Positions 46,894 to 58,661 of a stretch of DNA of 64,000 bases are shown here, one piece after another. A program made the translations under genes and the position numbers. The stretch spans positions 15,956,146-16,020,145 of the forward strand of contig CM048852.1 in NCBI GenBank assembly GCA_026545225.1. The letters are read 5' to 3'. Position 1 is the stretch's first letter, and each line of letters begins with the position of its first letter. The notes beneath the pieces were generated by a model. The model was not told the DNA's origin. It did not search any database and saw only the letters and a program-made list of their open reading frames with translations. The stretch is from Cornus controversa (lineage: Eukaryota > Streptophyta > Magnoliopsida > Cornales > Cornaceae).

Positions 46894-47324
46894 TTGGGAG
46901 TATAGGCTGAGTGTTAGACGGGAGAGAGAAAGCAATAGTGATTAGGAGAGAGATGGGGCACCAGAATGATCAAAATGTCACCACACCATAGGGTATTTAT
47001 AGAACTTAGGTGTGGGGCTTTTGATAGCTGTCATCTTACATGGCACTTTTCCATGTATCCCTTCCTTCACCACCCTTGGTTGCAACCATGAGCCCAAATC
47101 CTTATTTTCTCTGCGGGCTAGTTAAGCCTGCGAGGAATGTTACAATAGTGCCTGTGTAGAGTCACCTTAGTACAACTTCCTGTTTTATGCCTATGGCTCA
47201 ACGAGCTTTCCTCGCAATCCTCCATTCCACACTCAACCTATCTTCCCGCCTAGGATGATGACATTCTATGCTTCATCATGACATCATGATCGCCCAAATC
47301 ATATCACAGTATGTCTTTGTGCCT
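46894..47324 (-). repeat. Dispersed repeat, copy 2
   Basis: Second copy of the repeat at 19164-19596, same orientation, with a leftward TATA box (TATTTATAG at 46996-47004 on the plus strand). It diverges from copy 1 at TGTGCCT and continues here into other LTR-like DNA, which suggests that the true element extends beyond the shared part. Confidence 0.65.
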
Positions 47325-47639
47325 AAAATGATCGGTGGGGTTTGTAGCCTCATATTGATTCCAACTCCTCAATCTTAGAAGTAACGTCACGACAAGTTAT
47401 TTTCTATATTGAAAAGAAAAATTAGTAATCTTCTAAATAGTCCTTGCTACAAGAGCTATCACTCGGGGTTGTAGGCTCAAAGCCACACAACGACCCATTC
47501 ATCCATAACTCCTTGTAACCCTTGAGCATACCATAGTATTAGTTTAGAAATGTTCACTTAAACATACGTACTTAGAGAGTTTGCATAAGAAACATCATCC
47601 AACTATTAACTATAACACACTCGTGAGAGAAGATTGCCC

Positions 47640-47860
47640 CCAATCCCCTTGCTCCCAGTATAGCTGTATATCCAAGGATTTTTATCCACTCGGGTAGGCC
47701 ATTCCCGCTTGATTAACCCTTACGCAGGTAGATCTTACTCACGTATAGGTTATCCACACGAGTAGGCCTTTCCCACATGGATAACTCGTACACGGGAGAG
47801 GCCTTCCTGCGTATGGGTTTCCTACGCAGTTAGGTCTCCCCCGTGCATAGTCCTCATTCC
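47640..47860. repeat. Degenerate tandem repeat, about 44-bp unit
   Basis: Loose repeats around CACTCGGGTAGGCCATTCCC, CACGAGTAGGCCTTTCCCAC, CACGGGAGAGGCCTTCCTGC and CGCAGTTAGGTCTCCCCC. Unit limits are blurred. It could belong to the same unclassified LTR as the preceding repeat. Confidence 0.5.
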
Positions 47861-48029
47861 TTATAGTTTAAGATATTTCTTCCTATATATAGACCATTTT
47901 TTCTAGATGAGCCTTTATTTGCAGATAGGCCTTTTATGTTTTGGCGATTCTCGCCGGGACCCCTTTTTGGCCTTTTTCTGACCTATCTCTCTTTACATTT
48001 TCCCCCTTGCAAACTGATGTGGTCCTTTT

Positions 48030-50165
48030 GTGTTTTCGAAAATCAAGTCATATTTTACCACTCGCAATAGAATGAATCATTAAAGTATAGAGTTCTAAGT
48101 TGAGGGTGTCGGTCCACAGAGACTACGTAGGAATAATGTGCTAAGATTGAAGGTTGTTTCTTGTTTAATTTACAAATAAAGTTTGGGTTACTTGTTTACT
48201 CTAGTTTAAATACATAAATGGTAATTAAAATGCGAAGTTGAGAAAAAGATAAGGAACTAGGGTCGAGACTTCACCACTAGCCTCGTAACCTGTCAACCTT
48301 ATAATAAATTGGGGAATTCATGCAAATGTGTACTGAATGGTGCATTTGGCTTGTGGCCTATAATGCTACCATCTAGAGGATACATGCACCTTAAAATACA
48401 ATAGTCCATCTTCGATACGTGTAAATTCCCTACTTACCTACTCACCAAATTACCTAATTAACTAAGTGTAGCTAATTCACCATCTTTAAGCATGGACTAT
48501 GCAAATCTAGCTATGCATGTGAAAATAAAAACTAGTATCAAGCCATCACTTATAGTCCTTGTGAAACTACAAGTGTTTGAAGATCATGTGAGGAATTTAA
48601 GCATTCTAAGACAAGAAGATAAATTACAACACATGAGCATATAGAATTTGTAAACTTATATTGATATAAGGCTTAAGGCAAGATACATATACACAAAAAT
48701 TGTATAAAAACCCCAGTTCACTATAATTAAAACATAGTTACAAGACTAGGGTTTGTCTAAACCTTAGAGAAGGATTAGTTGCTCATGGTGGGCTGGAAGC
48801 ACTCCATAGACAGAGGTGAGTCCATGCTCAAAATGGTCTTCAAGGCCTTACAAAGCCCTCTTTTAAGCTTTTCCTCTCTAGAACTTCATTTTCTCTCTCT
48901 AGAATTTCTACAAATGTTCTCTCTTATAGGAAATACGAGATATCCCATTATTATATATTTCCTATCTATATATCTGACTTGAGGCTCAAAATATCACAGA
49001 AAATACGTTCAAGTCTTCATCCAATCAAATTTGGACAAGTGGCAAAGGAAGGAAAATATCTTCTCAAAATATCTTTCTCCAGATTTCGATGCATCTAGCC
49101 ATTTCGATGTATCGAAGTCTCTGGATTTGAAATCCTTTAACTTCTCGACTTCGGTCTTGGCACACCATTCACTAATCCTTGCTGTAACCTTCAACAAAGT
49201 ACGATCGGATTTAGGAATGCATTCTTGAATTGATAAAGGAGTCGAATTACAACGAAAATTGACTTTGAACCTGAAATCATCAAAAACATAAAAATACGTA
49301 AAAACTGTACAATATGTGCATCTATGAGATTAAAATACTTAAGTAAATGAGTGATAATGTACAACATTCAATGCTTATCACACCCCTAAACTTAGATATT
49401 ACTAGTCCCTTACAATACAAAAATAAATAAAATAAAACAACTATTCTACTTTCGCTTTCGTGGGAAAGGGGGGTTGCATTTAGCAAATGCAATAAACCTT
49501 TTAAACCCCTAGACAAGTCTAGTGGATGAGTGAAGTCTCATTGGGTTTAACATGCTTCTTAAACTCACAAAAATATGCAAAAATGGTTCATTTGCTCAGT
49601 CATCAACTAGAAAAGGGTGATAATCCAACATATTTTCTAAATGACAAATGCAACAAGTATTATGGAGCTATATAGCCATCAACAAAAATAAACCTCTAAA
49701 AATTCACATTAGATGATAGTCCCCACCTAATGGTCAATTCGATACAAATATAAGTGCAAGCCCTAAAATCCTCTTTGAAAAGTGAACATGCATCCTAATG
49801 TGTGACTTATTGTCGTGAATGGAGAATAGATACAACATCAATCCTTCAAGGAAAAACTTTTTGAACAAATTTACAAAAGCAATCATTAATTTGCACAATA
49901 TTTACAAAAGTTTACGTACAAGTGGTTGTGCAATGTTTAAGCCCTTTAAGCTTTCTAGTAAGCCCATTAAATGAGTTTTGGGTCAATGACTCCCAAATCG
50001 GACCATTTTAGGGCATTAGGTGAAAAGGCACTCCTCAGACTTAATAACCTGAGCTTACAAGACTATGAATGTAAATAAGCCACTTGTTTCCTTATTGCTC
50101 AATCTTGCACACTTTTTAGACGCGAGCACTCCATACTTCTTGAGGCACAGAGGCCTGATTTATTG
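48030..50165 (-). mobile_element. Athila-like fragment D: 3' LTR and adjacent interior
   Basis: On the minus strand an LTR starts TGATAAGCATTGAATG (49380), preceded by a purine-rich tract (49393-49381), and ends near 48030 close to a motif (TTGCGAGTGGT) shared with the LTR end at 60015. The interior part (49381-50165) parallels 3246-4025 of element B, including the antisense segment with TPYFLRHRG. No coding genes of the element remain. A pair of near-palindromes, TTCGATGCATC and TTCGATGTATCGAAG, lies at 49085-49117. Confidence 0.72.
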
Positions 50166-50286
50166 GCTTGAAATTTTTGACGAGATTGCGAACTGCGAGA
50201 ATATGCTTGCCAAAGCTAACAAGACGGAGGTTGATGAGATGAATTCGGAATGGTTGGGTAATGCCTTGGATGCATATGTCTACTAG
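50166..50286 (+). other. Open coding-like segment, unrecognised
   Basis: The frame reads EIFDEIANCENMLAKA, then EVDEMNSEWLGNALDAYVY and a stop. Composition is protein-like, unlike the flanking LTR DNA, but I do not recognise the family. It lies between the truncated Athila-like interior and a reversed gag relic, so it may be a captured or left-over exon end. Confidence 0.3.
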
Positions 50287-50337
50287 ATATTTTTCTTCAT
50301 TGTTCTAGAAGCACTTCATAGATCGATCATAGAATCA

Positions 50338-50860
50338 CTACACGAACCTGAGAGACTCTTCGTTCTCATTTTGGGCTTCTTTAGTGTGAAAGAGCGTAGT
50401 GACACATTCTTCTATTTGGGAGAATTTGGTGTGAAATTTGGTGTAGAGTTGGTCCCTAGTGGCAATGGAGTCTGGCTGGAGGCTGATGTACCAACGGTAG
50501 ACTCGACCAATGAAGGATTTGGTGAATTCTTGTAGGTGCAGTGAATGTTCATAGCTGTATTGGTTGTGCGCTTTGATGAAGCGAACAATATGCTCAAGCG
50601 ATTTTTCTTTCTTGCCATCGAACTTTGAGAACTTTAGTATAGTGTAGCCTCTCGAGTAAGGAGTCTGAGCTATGCTATGATGATAAGGGGTTTAGGGTTA
50701 AAGTCTAGAGCTTGGGCTATAGGGTGAGGGTTTTTGTTAAGGATGTCATGCATTTCTGCTCGGGTAATGTACTCTAAGGCCTGGTGATGGGCGTAGGGAG
50801 GCAGGGTTGGCCATTTTGGTATTTGCTGGGCCTTTTTAGGGGGTGAGAGGAATGGTGGTG
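50338..50860 (-). pseudogene. Gypsy gag relic
   Basis: On the minus strand a 100-codon frame (50637-50338) reads LKFSKFDGKKEKSLEHIVRF, then EFTKSFIGRVYRWYISLQPD and SIATRDQLYTKFHTKF. This is the retrotransposon-gag domain of a Tat-like or related Gypsy element. Upstream sequence to about 50860 (EMHDILNKNP, then a frame change before PYSRGYTI) belongs to the same gag. No ATG-started frame covers it. It ends at a TAG at 50338. Confidence 0.72.
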
Positions 50861-50910
50861 GTGCCCAAGGATTAGGGGTGTTTGGGAAAGGGGGTGGAGA
50901 TGGGGAGGAT

Positions 50911-53354
50911 TGTAAGAACCGTGACCATTTTTGGCCAGTTTTCCTTTAATTTCATTCATTGTCATATTAATGCTTTAAATGATTATGTAAGTGTTTTAAA
51001 TATAAAATACAAGTTTAGAGAACTTACTTGAGACTTGGGGAAGTCTTCAAAGTATTAGGCAAAAATTGACTTTTTTGGGTCTGGATGACCCGGGGCGTGG
51101 GTCTCGTGGGCTCAAAAAATTTGAAAGTGTCAAAACGACACCAAATTCAGAGGGTAACTTAAATAAAATATTTGATGCGCTAAGAAATCAATTTCGTGTC
51201 AATCGGAGTTACAGAACTTAAAAACTAAGCCCGAAAAGGTTTAGTGAAAAGGTAGTGGCACTTTTGTAAATAAGTGAAGGTTAAGTTTCTCATTCTCTTC
51301 AACAGAATGGAGCAATACATACATATATATATATATATAGCTATATCATCTTTTTCACTTCTCTATTAAATTAGAAGGCCTTCGGGTGAGAATTGGGCGA
51401 TGCCGAAGAAGAGAGAAACGGTCTACGCACTAAGGGCTCAAGTTTGATCCATCCGGGGTTTTTGTGAGTATATTGGTTGTTAAGACAACCAATTGGTTAT
51501 ATAGGATAGTTAGATGATTTTCAATAGTAAAACATGCTTAATTATGCTAATTGATGAATTCTCTATTTCTAATGATGCATTATATGTTTATAAGTGCTTT
51601 AGATGATAATGCGATCATGTTGAGATTGAATTGTGTGATAATTATGTGTATACATAAGCAATTGTGAAAGTGACACTTATGTGTTTGATGAAATGTTTTG
51701 GAAGCATGTTTAATTGCAGTACATGTTTAATTGTCAATATGATTGACATGAAATGTGGACAATATATAACATGTTCACTGATGATGCATGAGACATTATT
51801 TGGGAAAATGTGAAAACATGATTGTTATGGTTACATTAAGTAAATTGTGAATACATGCTAACATGAACATGTGGGATGCATCATCATTTGTAGGTTTGGT
51901 GAGAGTGGTGAGATCGATTGGGTTGAGAGCCCTCTTGAGGTGGCATGGTATTCGGTATAAATCCATGTGGGGCAATTCGGCTTTGGAACCCTGTGGAGTG
52001 ATATTTAATTGGGACTTTGAACTAGAATGGAGGAGAATACTCCCTAAAACGGAGTCTTTCAATAAGGTAAACCGGCTTTAGAACCTCAGTTAGGTGGGAT
52101 TGGATGACCCATAAAACTAGAGGGAATTATGCATGTCATGTTGCATTACACTTTGCTTTTGATATGGTTATGATACATTGTGTTTTAGACATTCCTACTG
52201 AGCGTGTGGTTGCTCATCCCATGAGGATTAATATATTTTAGGAAATGGGAAAGAGATGATGGAGTCTCCCTAATAGAGTATTGGCATGAAGTGGATCTTT
52301 GTTTCATTTAAAGACTTATATTACTTTATTTGAATGTATGTCCAGATTGTGGACTATATGCATGTGATAAATATATAATGACCATTTGTGTTTCGAGAGC
52401 ATGTATCATTTATGATTTATAATTACATATGTTTAAATATTGGTTTTGAACATGTATTGTTAATACCTTAGGATTCCATACATTGTAAGCATGGTATTGA
52501 GCATGTTAGTTTGCTTGGTGCTTTAAATGATGAATCCTTCATTTATGTTCATTTTTACATGTGTAACTTATGAGAATGGTTATGTCGGTGAACCAGTAGA
52601 ATAAGGATCATGTATGATGAGAATGATGGTTTATAATTCCATTTAATGTTCAATTATGCATGCATGCAAATGTCAGCTTGATTGAGTTAAGATATAGTAT
52701 GAAATGGACTAAGTATACATGTGAAATAATAATTGGTGAAGGATTACGATGTATCGTAATGGGCATTACGATGCATCAAAATGTGCATTACGATGTATCT
52801 TAAATTGAGGGAAATGGGTGATAAAAAAAAGTAGGTTTCACACCTTATTACGCAACATGGACGATGGAACGTACCATCTCGATGCATCATAACCCATGTT
52901 ACGATGTATCATAATGACATTGCATCGTAACTGATGTTGCGATGTATGGTAATGACCATATGCTGAGTGAGCTAAAATGAACTGTTATGAGTGGATGGAT
53001 GCGTGTGTTGTACAAGTGAGGTTCCATAGAGAGAATGATCATTATAATTAATGGGATTAATGTATAAATAATGCTTCTATTTATTTATGAATGATAATTC
53101 ATTTTGTTGATCATTGCGACATGTTCAGTAAGGGATTGTTGTATTAATGAATGTAAAGGCTTCCACGATAAGTCATGGGCCAACACTCGGGGTGTGGCAG
53201 ATTGGTATTGATGATGATATCAGAGGGTAATCAATGGTAATTTGTCATGATTGCTCGGGTTATGGGGCGACAATCGGGTGATTACGACACCTCACTACCT
53301 GGAGTTCGGGCTTGGACCAAGGGATTCCCGGCTGTCTGGATTTCAAACATGACA
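50911..53354 (+). repeat. 5' LTR of E2 (2,444 bp)
   Basis: It starts TGTAAGAACCGTGACC and ends AAACATGACA, followed by the primer site. It matches the E1 LTR and gives the empty site for the Mutator-like insertion. A TACGATG/CATCGTA near-palindrome cluster lies at 52740-52950. Confidence 0.88.
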
Positions 53355-53357
53355 GTT

Positions 53358-53369
53358 TGGTATTAGAGT
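53358..53369 (+). other. Primer-binding site of E2 (tRNA-iMet type)
   Basis: TGGTATTAGAGT, differing at two positions from the canonical TGGTATCAGAGC complementary to initiator tRNA-Met. It lies 3 nt after the LTR end. Confidence 0.75.
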
Positions 53370-53762
53370 TAACTTATTGTTAAAGCTTAACAAGGTCGAA
53401 TACCTAGGGACGACGGCTAAGGGTTGTATCACGTGTAGTTTCAAGATTAGTTTGAACCTTTGAGTTCAAATTCTAGAAGCGCATGTAGATATGACATAGT
53501 TGATATGAGAACTTATGTGTGTGTGAAAGGTGTTTCCATGATAAAAATGTGAAGTACTTATGTTATAACACATGTTATCCATTATAGGTTATGTGTTGAC
53601 TAGAGAATATGTTTATGTGATTAAATATGTGTTGAAAAGTATGTCTTTGTGTTATGTGCAAAAATTATAACATGTTGTTATGTTGTGTAGTTATTTGATT
53701 TTGTTGAACATATAACATGTGATAACTTGTTGTATTGACCTATATCCTGAATAGATAGAGAT

Positions 53763-54774
53763 ATGCCACCTAGATGGCGAGGAGGGGCAGTTGGGGATGG
53801 AGTACCCGAGGGAAACCGTTTGGTCACTGATATGACCACGGCCCTCCGTGACTTTGTGAGAGTAGCCGCTAATGAGGTATAACAACCGGTAGTGAAACTG
53901 GTAGAGAATGGTGTTGAAATGAGGTCCAAATTCATCACTTACTTTAAGAAATTGATGCCACCAAGCTTTGAGGGTAGTTCAGATACATTGATTGCTGATA
54001 GTTGGTTGGAGCAAGTGAAAAAGCACTTGAAAATGATGTCCATGCCTGATGATGGCTTGAAAGTCATTCTTGGTACATACTTATTTTCGGGTGGAGCTGA
54101 ACTTTGGTGGAAATTAATGAGTGACCGATACGATGTTGAGATGAAGCAATGGAAAAATTCAAGACTCTATCCTTTGAACATTATTTTCCTAGGCCAAAAA
54201 GGAGGGCTTTGAGGAAGGAGTTTGAAGATTTTTTTTATGATGGCATGACTATAATAGAGTATGAGAACAAGTTCATTTCTCTTTCATACTTCGCACCCAA
54301 AGTAGTGAGGGATGAGAAGGAAAAGATGTGGAGGTTTGTTAGTGGCCTTCACTATTTAGTTAGACCATTTGTGTTAATTTTGGGTTTGAAGGTATATGCC
54401 GAGGTGGTAGAGAAAGCCTTGATACAGAAGCTGAAGTGAAAGATAGGCAAGAGAAGAGAGAGGTACTAAGGCAAAGCAAGGCTCTGAAAGTGGCTTTAGA
54501 GGGGCATGCAAGGAAGAAGTTCAAAGGTGGTTCTTCTCATACAATGGGTTCAGTGGGATAGCCGATGACACATTCTACACCTATTATTCCCTTGTCCTTG
54601 ACATATGCTAGAGCTGAGGTAGTGTGCTACAAGTGTAATCAACCGGGGCACTACAAGTCTGATTGTCCTTCGAGAGCACCCATGAGATCCCCTCAGAGTC
54701 AGCCTAGCATGATGACTTGCTTTGGTTGTGGGCAGTAGGGGCATATGAGGAGGGAGTGTCCATAGCAGGGTAGG
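53763..54774 (+). pseudogene. E2 gag
   Basis: The frame starts MPPRWRGGAVG and has a TAA near 53880. The gag domain (WLEQVKKHLKMM, LWWKLMSDRYD) continues, with a frameshift near 54150, and ends with zinc knuckles CYKCNQPGHYKSDC and CFGCGQ, where a TAG interrupts the second knuckle. It is parallel to E1 gag at 19953-20938. Confidence 0.8.
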
Positions 54775-54839
54775 GATGCTTAGGGTGGTCAGGGCCAACA
54801 ATAGAGGCCAGCTCAAACCGTGACTGCACAATGCCCATC

Positions 54840-57595
54840 TCTATGACACTATATCGGATGGCACCAGCGGAGTTGGTGGAGTTAAAGTGTCAATTGGATG
54901 ACTTAAAAGCTAAAGGATTTATTAGACCGAGTGTGTCACCATGGGGAGCACCAGTCTTGTTTGCAAAGAAGAAAGATGGTGCTTTGAGATTGTGCATTGA
55001 TTACTAAAATTTGAATCATGTGACAATCAAGAACAAGTATCTGTTGCCGATGATAAATGACCTATTTGATCACTTGAAAGGACCTCAATACTTCTCAAAA
55101 ATTAATTTAAGGTCGGGTTACTATCAATTGAAGGTGAATGATGAGGACATTCATAAAATAGCTTTTCGTACATGGTATGGACACTATGAGTTCCTTGTAA
55201 TGTCATTCGGTTTGACTAATGCACCAGCGGCATTGATGGACTTGATGAACTGTGCATTCCATGTGTACCTTGATACATTTTTGGTAGTGTTTGTTGGTGA
55301 CAAACTTGTGTACTCATCTTCGGAGGAGGAGCATGAGTTACATTTGAGGATAATTTTGCCAATCCTTAGAGAGCACCGATTGTATGTTAAGTATGAGAAG
55401 TGTGAATTTTGGCTCCAAGAGGTATAATTCCTTGGGCATGTTGTTTCTGGAGGTGGAGTATCAGTTGATCCATCTAAGATCGAGGCTGTGATGTGTTGGG
55501 AAAGTCTGAAGAGTGTTTTTGAGATTTAGAGTTTTATTGATTTGGCAGGCTTCTATAGAAGGTTTGTGAAAGACTTCTCTAGTATTGCAGCACTTATGAC
55601 ACGACTCACTCGTAAGGGTGTAAAGTTTGTGTGGAATAAAGCATGTGAGTTAGCCTTTCAGGAATTGAAGAAACGGTTTACCACAACCCCTATTTTGGTG
55701 ATACCTGAGCGTGGATTAGGGTATGTGATTTATTGTGATGCTTCAGGGAGCGGACTAGGTTATGTGTTGGTGCAATGTGACGAAGTAGTTGTTTACGGGT
55801 CTAGACAATTAAGGACTCACGAGCTTAACTATCCTACGCATGACCTAGCCTAAAGCTAGTAGCGGTGATCTTTTGCTCTAAAAGGGTGGAGATACTACTT
55901 GTATGGTGAGAGATTCGAAGTGTATTCGGATCACAAAAGCCTCAAATACCTTTTCTCCCAAAAGGAATTGAACATGAGACAGAGGCGATGAGTTGAGTAT
56001 ATGGAGGATTACAATTTTTGATTTACAATACCATCCAGGGAATGCAAATGTAGTGGCGGATGTATTGAACATGAAGTCTTATAGGACTCTAGCTAGTATA
56101 GCCATCCGGGAATGAAAAATGATAGAAGATTTCTCGGAGTTAGGATTGTACTTCAGTGATGACAGTAAGCTAGCTACGTTATTTAGCTTGGTAGCTCAAC
56201 CTATGCTTGTGAGCAGGGTGATTGAGGCACAGAAGAGGGATAATGAGTTGGAGCCTATTCACTCACAGATTAGTAGTGGTACAACAGTAGCAAGTTAGAC
56301 CTTATATTTCGATGGAGATCTACAATTAAGAGGATTGATGCTAGTTCCTTGTGATTGTAGTGACGATGTATTACTAGAATTTCATCATTCTCATTTTACA
56401 GTTCATCCTGGTGGAACCAAATGTACCGCAATGTGAGATGCCAATATGTGTGGCGAGGTATGAAGAAGGATGTGTCACAGTTTGTGACGAGATGTCTTAC
56501 TTGTCAGCATGTCAAGGCTAAATATCAAAAGCCAGCTAGATTGTTACAACCATTGACAGTGGTAGAGTGGAAATGAGAAAATATTACCATGGATTTTGTG
56601 ACGAGTATTCCGAGATCAAACAAGGGTAACGATACTGTTTGGGTTGTGGGTTGTCGTGGACAGATTGACCAAAATAGCTCACTTTTTGCCTATGAAGTTG
56701 AATGATGATGTGAAGAGGTTTAGCAAGCAATATGTAAAGCAGATTGTGATGTTACATGGGGTTCTAGTGTTTTATGTATCATATAGGGATCCATGGTTTA
56801 CTTCAAGATTCTGGAAGGGATTCCAGCTAGTATTGGACACCGAGTTGCATTTTAGCACAACATTCGTTCCTCAGACTGATGGGCAGTTAGAGCGTACTAT
56901 CCAGATATTGGAGGATATGTTTCGTGCTTGTATTCTTGATTTTGGCGGTGGTTGGGAGGATCATTTGGCACTTGTGGAGTTTGCTTATAACAATAGTTAT
57001 TAGGCTAGTATTGAGATAGCACCATTTGAGGCATTGTATGGAAGACCTTGTAGATCTCCAGTTTGTTGGACTGATGTGGGCGAGACCGTAGCCTTAGGAC
57101 CAGATATTGTACATGAGACTATAGAAAAGATCAAGTTAATTAAACAGAGATTGTTAACAGCTCAGAGTAGACAAAAGAGCTATGTCGATCGGAGGAGGAG
57201 ACCGTTATCCTTTGAGGTAAGAGAAAATGTGTTTCTGAAAGTTTCACCATAGAAAGGATTGATGAGTTTTGGGCAGAGTGGTAAGTTATCGCCTAAATAT
57301 ATTAGACTATTTGAGATTATTGAGTGTGTTGGTGAGGTGGCCTATATATTCACTTTGCCACCACAGTTAGAAAAGGTTCACAATGTATTTCATGTTTCGA
57401 TATTGAAGAAATACAAACCTGATCCATCACGTGTTCTAAGTTAGGTAAACATTGAGGTTGATGAGGATGTCACCTATAAGGGGAGACTAGTTCAGATTGT
57501 TAATGTTAGAGAGTAAGTTCTGAGGGGTAAGACCATTTTGTTGGTTAAGGTTTTGTGGCATCATCATAATGTTGAGGAGGCTACTTGGGAGTGAA
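54840..57595 (+). pseudogene. E2 pol: RT, RNase H, integrase, chromodomain tail
   Basis: RT (about 54850-55430) has [10 protein letters not shown], but its catalytic box reads [10 protein letters not shown] instead of FMDD, so one catalytic aspartate is lost. RNase H starts near 55542 (FYRRFVKDFSSIA, IYCDASGSGLGY) with frame changes near 55850. Integrase covers roughly 56400-57250: VVDRLTKIAHFLPM, SYRDPWFTS (usually SDRD) and TDGQLERTIQ, which keeps the glutamate. The tail (GKTILLVKVLWHHHNVEEAT) is chromodomain-like. Stops lie at 57001, 57250 and 57442. Confidence 0.8.
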
Positions 57596-57616
57596 ATCCT
57601 TTTAAGTTGAGTAGGA

Positions 57617-58040
57617 TGTAAGAACTATGACCATTTTTGGCTGGTTTTTCTTTAATTTCATTTATTGTCATATTAATATTTTAAATCATTATGTGAGTGT
57701 TTTAAATATAAAATATATGTTAAGAGAACTTATTTGAGGTTTGGGAAAGTTTTCAGAGTGTCAGCAAAAAATGATTTTTTCAGGTTCGGTTGACCGGGCA
57801 TGGGTCTAAAAAATCTAAAAGTGTTAGAATGACACAAAATTTGGATGGTAGCTTAAATAAAATATTTGACGTGCTGCAAAATCAATTTTGTGTCAATAAG
57901 AGTTACAGAACTTAAAAACTGAGCCCAAGAAGGTTTAGTGAAAAAGTAGTGGCACTTTTGGAAATAAGTGAAGGTTAAATTCTATAAATAGCAAAAGAAT
58001 GACCCAACTCTCATTTCTCATTCTTCTCAGCCGAATGGAG

Positions 58041-58086
<46 letters not shown>

Positions 58087-58661
58087 CTATATCATCTTTT
58101 TCACTTCTTCATTGAATTAGAAGGCCTTCAGGTGAGAATTGGGCAACGCCGAAGAAGAGAGAAACGGTCTACGCACTAAGGGCTCGAGTTTGATCCGTCC
58201 GGAATTAATTTCACTGAAAGTTAATTTTTTTGGTGAGAATTGGAAAAATCATTTGAAAGCTCTTCCAAATTAAGATAAGGATGCCTAACCCATAAAATTT
58301 GGGGGTTTTGTGAGTATATTGGTTGTTAAGGCATCCAATTAATTATATGGGATAGTTAGATATTTTTCAATAGTAAATCATGCTTAATTATGCCAGTTAA
58401 TGAATTTTTTTATGTCTAATGATGCATTACATGTTTATAAGTGCATTAGATGATAATGTGATCATGTTGAGATTGAATTGTGGGATAATTATGTGTATAC
58501 ATGTACAATTATGAAAGTGACACTTATGTGTTTGATGAAATATCTTGGAAGTATGTTTAATTGCAATACATGTTTAATTGTGAATATGATTGATATGAAA
58601 TGTGAAGAATATGTAACATGTTCAATGTGGATGCATGAGATGTTATTTGGGAAAATGTGGA
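57617..58661 (+). repeat. 3' LTR of E2, first 1,045 bp
   Basis: It starts TGTAAGAACTATGACC and follows the 5' LTR until GGGAAAATGTGGA, where E1 and E2 5' LTRs continue with AAAACATGATTG but this copy passes into TGATAAGTG, the LTR start of the nested element. A (TA)n run of about 40 bp is at 58043-58082. Confidence 0.87.

Larger units (their letters stand above)
50911..58661 (+). mobile_element. Chromovirus-type Gypsy retrotransposon E2, protease deleted
   Basis: 5' LTR (50911-53354), tRNA-iMet-type primer site, gag, RT, RNase H, integrase, chromodomain tail and 3' LTR (from 57617). It belongs to the same family as E1. About 770 bp covering protease are missing between the gag knuckles and RT (junction near 54828, relative to E1 20995-21760). 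The 3' LTR is interrupted at 58662 by an Athila-type element, so its remaining part should lie to the right of the window. Confidence 0.88.
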
